Assembly (NCBI RefSeq): GCF_000250635.1
Contig: NC_016940.1
Location: 2,652,001-2,716,000 of the forward strand
Origin: Saprospira grandis str. Lewin
GTDB taxonomy: Bacteria > Bacteroidota > Bacteroidia > Chitinophagales > Saprospiraceae
Reading direction: 5' to 3'
Length of the DNA: 64,000 nt
Shown piece after piece: positions 43,126-49,846 of the stretch. Both the position numbers and the translations under genes were made by a program. The notes below the pieces were generated by a model. It was not told where the DNA came from. It saw nothing but the letters and a program-made list of their open reading frames with translations, and searched no databases. How positions within the stretch are numbered: position 1 is the first letter of the stretch; each line of letters opens with the position of its first letter.

Positions 43126-44724
43126 TTATTTTAAACTATATTGGACCAAAGTATTGACCATGTTTTCATAAAGAATGCTCAGTTGCTCTAACTCGCTAGC
43201 CAATAAATCAATTTGCTCGATACAGCTAAGCAGCTCCTCTTTTTCTAGGGTTTGGGCCCCCAAATAATCATTTTTGAGCTGGGTCCAAAGGGTTTCTAAC
43301 TTATGTAGGCCCTCCACAATGGCGGGGGTGTTGTCCTCAAAAGTTTGTAGCTGCTGCAAGGTTTGCTCAAACTCCTTTACGGTATCCTCATAGCGGCGCA
43401 GCGAAATGCTTCCGCCCTGATTTTTGGCCGTTTGCACCCGATAAATCAAGAGCCGCTGAATGTCGGTAGTTTGATGCCCCACAATATTGAGCAAGTGAAT
43501 GATGCGCTCTTCTTTGGGCAATTCTTTCTGCTCTTTGGGGTAGAGGGGGAGCTGGCCAGCATAATTTTCTAGGTCTTCTGCCATGCGGTCGCAGGCCGCC
43601 ATGATAATATGACTTTGCTCAATGAGTTTGAAGAGGCCCTCCTCGGTGTAGTTCTTTTTTAGGGCCTTTTTGTAGTTTTTCCAGAAACGACCAATGGTTT
43701 CTGCCGACCGGCGAGCGGCCTTGGTGGGGGCAAATACCACCAAACGGCGATTGCGACCCTCAAATTCCGAGATGAGCTCATCTAGCGATTGACGGACACT
43801 GCGGTCACGCTCCAAATCAAAGGCCGCAAGTAGGTAGGTGCGCGCCATTTCTTTGTTTTGGGCGCGGTGGCGGCTCACCATGGCCACCAAATGGCTCACC
43901 GATAGGACCTCGACCAACTGGCTGTATTCGCTAGCGAGCCGACAAAGCGCCTGACTGCTTTGGTCGGAGCTACTGGCCAAGCTAGTCATATAGCTGCGCT
44001 TTTTGGGGCTGTAGTTTTCAAATTCCTTACTCAATACTAGCCATTTTCCTTTAATGTTTTGGAGTTGTTCTTTGGTGCTTGCGGTATTGACCTTGCTATT
44101 GAGGAGGATGTCGAAATTGGCTAGGGTTTGTTCTTCTACCTTTTTTAGGCTGCGCTCCAAACTGCGCTTTTCGGGCAGGTCCAAGCGACTAGCATATTGA
44201 TAAAACATATAGCTTTCGGCAAAAATAGCTTGGGCATAGGCCCGGCTGCTCAGGCCGTAAGATTCTTTGAGGTTGCGGGCAATATTGGGGTAAATCTGAG
44301 CAATATACCCACTGAGCGCAAAGCGATAGGCCTCTGCCGACTCATAGGTTTTGCGCTCCAATTTGAGCAGTTTGGAGCAGGTCTTTGGGCCAATTTCTCG
44401 ACTGACGACCAGGCTGTACTCCTTCCAATTATTTTTTAGATCGGTCAGTGCGGGCTTAAGAATAGGCGACTCACTAAACTCTTCTAGTTCCACTAGATTT
44501 TCCTCAAACACCAAGAGCGAAGAGTCAATCTGTAGGTAGTAATCCACCACCTTGGGGCTGTTGGCTAGGCCCATAAAGGCCTTGGCACTTTGCTTGATCA
44601 GGTACTTTTGTTGCTCACTGAGGAGTAAAATTTTTTGAATGGAGCCATCGGAATTATCGGGGCTGCCAGCCCAGACTAAGGGCGAGCCCATAAGGGCGAG
44701 AAGAAAGATGCAAATAGTTCTCAT
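43126..44724 (-). CDS. Secreted helical protein with PilJ-like repeats (function unknown)
   Basis: A 532-residue protein. The start at 44724 (MRTICIFLLALMGSPLVWAG) gives a signal peptide; the longer in-frame form to 44796 is disfavoured. The mature protein is almost all alpha-helical. At least two segments (about residues 35-110 and 420-520) begin with a Q-x-x-L-x-x-R/Q pattern and end near a conserved Trp (LKNNWKEYSL, LETLWTQLKN). This resembles type IV pili methyl-accepting PilJ N-terminal sensor modules but is only a pattern impression. There is no membrane helix or signalling domain. Downstream of a coiled-coil membrane protein, 64 bases apart, probably one operon. Confidence 0.65.
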   Translation of the reverse strand: MRTICIFLLALMGSPLVWAGSPDNSDGSIQKILLLSEQQKYLIKQSAKAFMGLANSPKVVDYYLQIDSSLLVFEENLVELEEFSESPILKPALTDLKNNWKEYSLVVSREIGPKTCSKLLKLERKTYESAEAYRFALSGYIAQIYPNIARNLKESYGLSSRAYAQAIFAESYMFYQYASRLDLPEKRSLERSLKKVEEQTLANFDILLNSKVNTASTKEQLQNIKGKWLVLSKEFENYSPKKRSYMTSLASSSDQSSQALCRLASEYSQLVEVLSVSHLVAMVSRHRAQNKEMARTYLLAAFDLERDRSVRQSLDELISEFEGRNRRLVVFAPTKAARRSAETIGRFWKNYKKALKKNYTEEGLFKLIEQSHIIMAACDRMAEDLENYAGQLPLYPKEQKELPKEERIIHLLNIVGHQTTDIQRLLIYRVQTAKNQGGSISLRRYEDTVKEFEQTLQQLQTFEDNTPAIVEGLHKLETLWTQLKNDYLGAQTLEKEELLSCIEQIDLLASELEQLSILYENMVNTLVQYSLK

Positions 44725-44788
44725 ACTTATCTGTAGATTTAGCGTTCTGAGCGTTAAGTTAGTTTTTTTCTTCTCTTTATGCAAAAGC

Positions 44789-45529
44789 CTAGCCACGGTC
44801 AGGATCTTGCTGCTCTACCTTGGCCCGCAACTGCTCAATTTCAGGCCCTAAGGCCAGCCGATCTTCCTGAAGGAGTTCTTCATAGGCCTGTTGGCAGTCT
44901 TCCTGAAAGGCCAGTTCTTCGGCAATGAGCGCTAGGCGATATTGCTGCAAAATGGCGGCCTCTTCTTTTTTATCCTGCGCTTTTTGTTGGGCCAAATACT
45001 GCCGATGCCGCTCGAGCTGAGCCCAACTTTGGTCCCCTTTTTTAAGGGCCTCCAAACGCTGCAAGTTTTCTCGATGCGATTGCTGCAACTCCCGAAAAAG
45101 CCCAATTTGCTGTACTAATACCTCCCGCTCTTGCTCAAATTCTTGCAAAATTCGATGGCTTTCCTCTAAGTAATCCTCCCGATTTTCTTGCAAATCTCTT
45201 TGATAATAATAGATGTTTTGGCCCTCTTCTATGGGGCGCAAACAGAAAAAGAGGGCCTTGCTGGGCAGCTTGACATAGCTGGGCCGCCCAAGCTTTTCTA
45301 AGAGCTCTTTTTGCTGCTGATAGCCGCTTTCTAGCTCCTCTTTGGCCTGCTGCTCATGCCGCTCGGCCCAATATAGGGCATGCCGAAGGCGCTGGCCCAA
45401 CTGCTGCTGGCTATTAACAGGCTCCTCATTTTCTTCTTGTTGGGGCAGCTTGGGCGACTGCAATAATCGCCAAGCTAAAAACAAAACCGCTAGGGTCAAT
45501 ACCGTTAAAAAGAGAAGAAGTGGATACAT
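44789..45529 (-). CDS. Coiled-coil inner-membrane protein (function unknown)
   Basis: A 246-residue protein with an N-terminal membrane helix (YPLLLFLTVLTLAVLFLAWRL). The rest is a long Gln/Glu-rich coiled coil (many Q, E, L residues in heptads, for example EEEN then QQLGQRLRHALYWAERHEQQ). No enzymatic motif is seen. Topology suggests a short anchor with a cytoplasmic rod. Immediately upstream of the secreted helical protein gene, so the two may act together; that is inference. Confidence 0.7.
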   Translation of the reverse strand: MYPLLLFLTVLTLAVLFLAWRLLQSPKLPQQEENEEPVNSQQQLGQRLRHALYWAERHEQQAKEELESGYQQQKELLEKLGRPSYVKLPSKALFFCLRPIEEGQNIYYYQRDLQENREDYLEESHRILQEFEQEREVLVQQIGLFRELQQSHRENLQRLEALKKGDQSWAQLERHRQYLAQQKAQDKKEEAAILQQYRLALIAEELAFQEDCQQAYEELLQEDRLALGPEIEQLRAKVEQQDPDRG

Positions 45530-45537
45530 AGTTTTTT

Positions 45538-45708
45538 ATTTTTTAGGGGCCCGCGGCCAGCAAGCTGGCCGCCGCTATGCTGCGGGGCTCGCAGGTCTGC
45601 TCGGCCCTGCAGCCGCCGCAGGCGGCTTTGGTCTGGCCTTCGGCCACCCCTCCGCAGCGCTGGGCCCGCAGATGAGCTCGCCAAAAACGGCCTAAAGGCC
45701 GCCCGTCT
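45538..45708 (+). repeat. GC-rich multi-hairpin element, copy 16 (GGGCCC subtype)
   Basis: Opens TTTTTTAGGGGCCCGCGGCC with stem GGCCAGCAAGCTGGCC, then CAGCCGCCGCAGGCGGCT. It lies just upstream of the coiled-coil gene start, antisense to that gene. A CGGCCTAAAGGCCG hairpin lies at its far end. Confidence 0.88.
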
Positions 45709-45714
45709 AAACGC

Positions 45715-45749
45715 AAAAAGGCCCAACCTCTATAAAGTTGGGCCTTTTT
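45715..45749. terminator. Intrinsic terminator, likely of the arrestin-like gene
   Basis: 13-base arms (AAAAAGGCCCAAC with complement) and a 9-base loop. T-runs flank both sides, so it can act in either direction. It lies 18 bases after the minus-strand gene at 45767. Confidence 0.88.
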
Positions 45750-45766
45750 GCTGAAAATGCAAAGCC

Positions 45767-46237
45767 TTATTTTCCCTGAAAACGAATTTTACATTCCTCC
45801 CAAAGTTGGCCTTCTTGGTTTTGTAGCTGAGCCACGGCCTCAATTCTATACGTAGATTTTGCCGATTTGAGGCTTTTGGCAAAACCCGCCAAACTCTTGC
45901 CCAAAACATTAGATCGCTCCAAACGATCCATATTAGAAAGCTGAAACTGAAAGGGAAGCTTGAAAAACAAACTGAAGTCTTGCCCATTCTCTAAATGTAA
46001 GGGCTCCTCTATGAGCTTTTCGCCCAAAATGTATTCATCAATCTGTTTGTTGTCGCCCCGCCCACGCTCATAGCGCTCAATCAGGCGAATACGAATGGCC
46101 TCAATACTAGCGGCACCCTTGGCCGAAAAAAGAAGCTCTGCATTAATGGTATTTACATCTATAGGGTAGACCTCTAGGGCCGATATGCGCATCTTGACTT
46201 CCGAGAAGCCTAACCAGCGTTTGAAATTTCCGAACAT
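45767..46237 (-). CDS. Arrestin-fold/Spo0M-like protein
   Basis: A 156-residue protein starting MFGNFKRWLGFSEVKMRISA. The body is predicted beta-sandwich, with ELLFSAKGAASIEAIRIRLI, KLIEEPLHLENGQDFSLFFK and STYRIEAVAQLQNQEG. This pattern resembles the sporulation-control Spo0M/arrestin-like family, which serves as a scaffold in the cytoplasm. Family assignment is by pattern and moderate only. It is a single gene with a terminator. Confidence 0.6.
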   Translation of the reverse strand: MFGNFKRWLGFSEVKMRISALEVYPIDVNTINAELLFSAKGAASIEAIRIRLIERYERGRGDNKQIDEYILGEKLIEEPLHLENGQDFSLFFKLPFQFQLSNMDRLERSNVLGKSLAGFAKSLKSAKSTYRIEAVAQLQNQEGQLWEECKIRFQGK

Positions 46238-46343
46238 ATACTATATGGTGTCTAAGGGGATGATGTTGAACTTAGTTAAAAGCCGTCAAAGATAATTCCA
46301 GTTCCCAATGGGCGGCCAATTTGTCAGCTAGCCCCATTTTGCG

Positions 46344-46567
46344 TCCTACAGGCCCGAAGGGCCGCAGGCTGAGGGATGAGAGCAGGGCCGCCGCAGGCGG
46401 CAGACCTAGCGGGCGCAGCCCGCGCAGGGCCGAGCGAGCAGCGAGCTGCGGACAGCCCGACCCGCCCGAAAACTCATGAGGGTTTTAACCCTCATTTTGT
46501 ATAGCTTCGCAAAGCGATACCGCTTTGCGCTGGCTTTCAAGCCGGCGGAAGGGGCAGCCCCAAAAAA
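46344..46567 (-). repeat. GC-rich multi-hairpin element, copy 17, with an internal insertion
   Basis: Reverse orientation; its GGGGCAGCCCC end is 6 bases from the M43 gene stop. About 95 bases (46370-46466) are identical to the copy at 49684-49846. The terminal stem is then replaced by about 80 bases of other hairpins (46467-46549). Confidence 0.9.
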
Positions 46568-46572
46568 ATAGC

Positions 46573-48090
46573 CTACTGCTTAATAAAGGCCTGTCTCCAA
46601 ACTTGTTTGTCGCTACGGATCAGGATAAAATATTGGCCAGCGGCTAGTGCTGGAATTGCTAGGCGGAAATCTTGCTCGCCAGCGATTAGGGCCAAGTTCT
46701 GTTTCTCCCAAATGATGCGACCATCTAAACCATAAATAGCCAGTTGGGCCGAGCTATTGGCCAAGGCCGTCAGCCGAAGCTGTAGGGCGGCATCTTGGAC
46801 TGGGTTGGGGAAAATCTGCAACTCATTTTGGGCCAAATCAGCCAAACTATGGCTACTGCTAATTGTGCCCGTCTGAAAATAGAAGGGGGGCGAACTGGGG
46901 GCACAAGTATAGGCTGGTTGCAGGGGCTTGACGGTCCAGCGAAACTGACGATTACTCCCTAAGGCCGAGCTAGGAATAAAGGCAAAATTCTGATTCATCA
47001 CGCTGCCCGTATAGACCTGCCCCAAGGGAATATTGTTAAAAATGCGCTCTACCGTAATGACCCATTGGTTGGCATTGGGCGCTGTAGAGGCATCCCATTC
47101 TAGGCGAATTTGCCCATTGACCTCCTGGGCGAAATCATTGTTGATGGGGCTAATGCCTTGGAGTTGGCTACCGTCTAGGCTATCCATATTGCTGGGCGCT
47201 GGAAAATTGGTCCAGTTGCGGTTGGCCATATCGGCCAGCATAGCGTTCTTTTGTTCCTGCGAAAAAGTGTTTTGGCAATTATCGCTAGAATAAGACATAA
47301 AGTAGTCGCTATTGATTTGTAGTGGAGCTCCTGTGGGATCTTGTAAACTCGTAGAAACAGGGCAGCTAAAACGCTCCGAAATATAATCGGCTTCGGTATC
47401 GCAAAAGCCATCGGCGGCATTGGCGCAATTGGCCCCAATTCCTCGGTCTACATTTTCGACCAAACGCCCATTGATAAGTATGGGGGCAGGGCTGCCACTA
47501 TATTGTGCCCGGGCATCTACGCCCTCCCAACCAAAAAAGGTATGTGGCAAGGTAAAAAAGTGGCCCAGCTCATGCGTAATGGTGGTCGAACTGCCATTGG
47601 CGTAGCTATTTTGAATAAAAACAAAGTCGCGAGAAGGCGTATAATAACCCGCCACCGAGCGGCTCACATTGGCACTCACAAAAACATTGAGGCTATTGGG
47701 GACCTTATAACTGCTCATTCTAACTTGGCCCGTATTATTATAGGCATCATCATAAATCACATCATCATAAATAAAGCGAACTGGACCATTGAGGTAGAAG
47801 AAAATATTTTGGTCGGCAAAGTCGCTATTGAGTTTGCAAAGCATTTCTACCGCCTTACTGCCCGAGGCAAAGCCTTGTCCCGCCTCATTGCCTACCAAAT
47901 GCAGACTCAAAGGAATATAAGTGGTATTTTGTCTGCTAATCTGGGCCAAGTTGATGTTGCGGCGGTTTTCCATCATTTGGGCCTTAATGGCGGCTCCATC
48001 GGCCAAAGATAGCCCACAGGGCGCCTCCTGGGCCAGTAGTTGCCCCAGCCCAAGGAGCGAGCATAAAAAAGAAAGATATAAAAATCGCAT
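46573..48090 (-). CDS. M43-type metalloprotease with T9SS type A sorting domain
   Basis: A 505-residue secreted protease. The signal peptide ends near LLAQ (about residue 21). The zinc motif HELGHFFTLPH places ligands at H173, H177 and H183 with catalytic E174, as in pappalysin/ulilysin-type M43 enzymes. MSYSSDNCQNTFS further on fits the Met-turn region. A linker domain (about 330-410, fibronectin-like) leads to the C-terminal T9SS signal (LQIFPNPVQDAALQLRL to GQYFILIRSDKQVWRQAFIK). Expected to be exported to the surface or medium. Usually such enzymes have a propeptide, and about 150 residues precede the catalytic core here. Monocistronic. Confidence 0.88.
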   Translation of the reverse strand: MRFLYLSFLCSLLGLGQLLAQEAPCGLSLADGAAIKAQMMENRRNINLAQISRQNTTYIPLSLHLVGNEAGQGFASGSKAVEMLCKLNSDFADQNIFFYLNGPVRFIYDDVIYDDAYNNTGQVRMSSYKVPNSLNVFVSANVSRSVAGYYTPSRDFVFIQNSYANGSSTTITHELGHFFTLPHTFFGWEGVDARAQYSGSPAPILINGRLVENVDRGIGANCANAADGFCDTEADYISERFSCPVSTSLQDPTGAPLQINSDYFMSYSSDNCQNTFSQEQKNAMLADMANRNWTNFPAPSNMDSLDGSQLQGISPINNDFAQEVNGQIRLEWDASTAPNANQWVITVERIFNNIPLGQVYTGSVMNQNFAFIPSSALGSNRQFRWTVKPLQPAYTCAPSSPPFYFQTGTISSSHSLADLAQNELQIFPNPVQDAALQLRLTALANSSAQLAIYGLDGRIIWEKQNLALIAGEQDFRLAIPALAAGQYFILIRSDKQVWRQAFIKQ

Positions 48091-48298
48091 AGCTGTTGGT
48101 TTTAATGATTGAGGGCAGCCCTAGTACTAAAAGTACTTTTTGGGCGCTTTTGTTGGATTATATACGGCAAAGGCAAGCAAAATAGTTGTTAATAGCTAAT
48201 TTATGGAATTATATTTTGAACTTTAGGACGCTTGTAACTACATATAAAAAGGACTATATTTATATAGCTAATTTTTTAGGACCTTCTACTTTTTTGAT

Positions 48299-48306
48299 TA
48301 ACTTTG
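48299..48306 (+). promoter_or_regulatory. Candidate -7 box for the ArsR gene
   Basis: TAACTTTG, 35 bases before the start codon, with a TTTTAG box about 20 bases upstream. Confidence 0.5.
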
Positions 48307-48341
48307 TTTAAATCGTATACCTCAAATTAAACCATTACCTT

Positions 48342-48641
48342 ATGAGTCAGTTAGAAGCTAGATTAAGCATTGCGACCCTAGAAGCCGCTGCCGCGGCCCT
48401 TCGCGCCCTTGCCCACCCTCTTCGTCTGGCTATTGTCGACCTCCTAAAAGAGAAAGGGGAATTGCCCGTGAAGGATATTCATGGTATCCTCAATATTGAG
48501 CAGGCGGTGGTTTCTCATCATCTGGGCATTCTCAAAAATAAAGGGGTGCTTGTGGTCCGTCCCGAAGGTAACAAACATTTTTATGCCATCAAAGATGAGG
48601 AAGTGGCCCAGGTGCTTGCTTATGTAGAGCGCTGTTTTTAG
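48342..48641 (+). CDS. ArsR/SmtB family transcriptional regulator
   Basis: A 99-residue winged-helix repressor. LRALAHPLRLAIVDLLKEKG (about residues 22-41) is the opening helix pair, ILNIEQAVVSHHLGILKNKG the recognition helix region, and VVRPEGNKHFYAIK the wing. The classical metal-binding ELCVCDL motif is absent (IHGILNIEQ), so it is not an obvious arsenic or zinc sensor; it may respond to another ligand or redox. No adjacent transporter. The next gene downstream is a lipoprotein after a GC-rich element. Confidence 0.9.
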   Translation: MSQLEARLSIATLEAAAAALRALAHPLRLAIVDLLKEKGELPVKDIHGILNIEQAVVSHHLGILKNKGVLVVRPEGNKHFYAIKDEEVAQVLAYVERCF

Positions 48642-48706
48642 GCTTTTTTTAATGACTTTCTTTTGGACCTCGGTCTTTTGCTTTATCTTTTGGAGGTAAA
48701 GCTTTT

Positions 48707-48850
48707 TTATTTTGGGGCTGCCCCTTCGGCCTGCGGCCTTCGGGTCGGGCCATTGCGCAGCTCGCAGGTCTGCTCGGCCCTGCAGCGGCTGCGCCGCTTT
48801 GGTCTGCCGCCTTCGGCGGCCCTGCTACAGCCCCTCAGCCAGAGCGGCCG
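48707..48850 (+). repeat. GC-rich multi-hairpin element, copy 18
   Basis: In sense orientation 65 bases after the ArsR stop. The first stem is an extended CCCTTCGGCCTGCGGCCTTC/GGG variant, the second CAGCGGCTGCGCCGCT. Confidence 0.9.
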
Positions 48851-48899
48851 GCTTTGCGCTTATTTACGCTATTTATCTCCACTAATTACTATAGAAAAC

Positions 48900-49622
48900 A
48901 TGAGAAAACTATTTATCCCCTTGGCCCTCGCCTTTTTGCTGATGGGCAGCGCTTGCCAAAACCAATCTGCTCCCCAAACAGATGAGCAAACGGCCCAAAA
49001 AGAAACCCCCAAAGAAGAGGCCCAAAAAGAAACCGAAGAGGAGCCCATGAGCGAGGAAGAAGCTTTTGCAGAAGCCGCCTCTGGCCCCTTTGAAATTACT
49101 ATGACGGCAGTGCCCGCCAAAAAACTCCCCTTCGATGGTCGGATGGTACATGGCCCCGACCTAGAAGAAGCCACAGAGGTAAAGGATATTAAGGGCACTT
49201 ACTATTTGCTTCGCAACCAATATTTTTCTGAAGGCCGTCACTATATGAGCCTAGGCTATTATTTCTGGGATGGCAAAGAAGCCAAACGCCAAAATATTAA
49301 GCATTACGATATGGAAAATTGCAACTTTGACCTAGTCAGCAAGTTTCCTAATGCAGGTTTCCAAATTGCCGACGAAGATAAGGATGGCGAGGCCGAAATC
49401 TACTGCTTTAGCCAACTCGATTGTGTGAGCGATGTAAGTCCCACTAATCTAGACCTACACGTTTTTGAGGGCCAAAATTATTATCAATTGGCCGGAAACA
49501 ATAAGGTGGAAGGCCTAGGCGGAGAGTTTAAGCCTAGCGATAACTTTAAGGCAGAAGAAAAAATATTTAACTACGCCAGCGATATCTTTAACTCTTTTTC
49601 GGATAAGGTAAAGGCCTATTAG
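48900..49622 (+). CDS. Hypothetical lipoprotein
   Basis: A 240-residue protein. The ATG at 48900 (MRKLFIPLALAFLLMGSAC) provides a lipobox; the longer open frame starting near 48663 only translates a repeat element. A charged Gln/Glu/Lys-rich linker (about 20-60) precedes a globular part (about 65-240). That part has an EDKDGEAEIYCFSQLDC segment resembling a calcium-binding-like loop and M-x-x-G type strands. Conserved in outline to lipoproteins of unknown function (M949-like), which I cannot assign firmly. Followed by a terminator. Confidence 0.75.
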   Translation: MRKLFIPLALAFLLMGSACQNQSAPQTDEQTAQKETPKEEAQKETEEEPMSEEEAFAEAASGPFEITMTAVPAKKLPFDGRMVHGPDLEEATEVKDIKGTYYLLRNQYFSEGRHYMSLGYYFWDGKEAKRQNIKHYDMENCNFDLVSKFPNAGFQIADEDKDGEAEIYCFSQLDCVSDVSPTNLDLHVFEGQNYYQLAGNNKVEGLGGEFKPSDNFKAEEKIFNYASDIFNSFSDKVKAY

Positions 49623-49636
49623 TCTGGCCCAAAGCT

Positions 49637-49673
49637 AAAGCGCCCATGCTCTAAGGAGCATGGGCGCTTTTTT
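49637..49673 (+). terminator. Intrinsic terminator after the lipoprotein gene
   Basis: 15-bp perfect stem AAAGCGCCCATGCTC with TAAG loop, then T-run. Confidence 0.94.
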
Positions 49674-49683
49674 ATGCCGCTAG

Positions 49684-49846
49684 CAGGCGGCGAAGCCGCC
49701 GCAAAGGGCCGCAGGCCCGCGGCTGAGGGATGAGAGCAGGGCCGCCGCAGGCGGCAGACCTAGCGGGCGCAGCCCGCGCAGGGCCGAGCGAGCAGCGAGC
49801 TGCGGACAGCCCGACCCGCCTACTGGCGGGGCAGCCCCAAAAAATT
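49684..49846 (-). repeat. GC-rich multi-hairpin element, copy 19
   Basis: Sense to the AsmA gene on the minus strand, beginning a few bases after its stop (TTTTTTGGGGCTGCCCCGCC on the minus strand). Its first stem is CCCGCCTACTGGCGGGG on the + strand. Confidence 0.92.
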
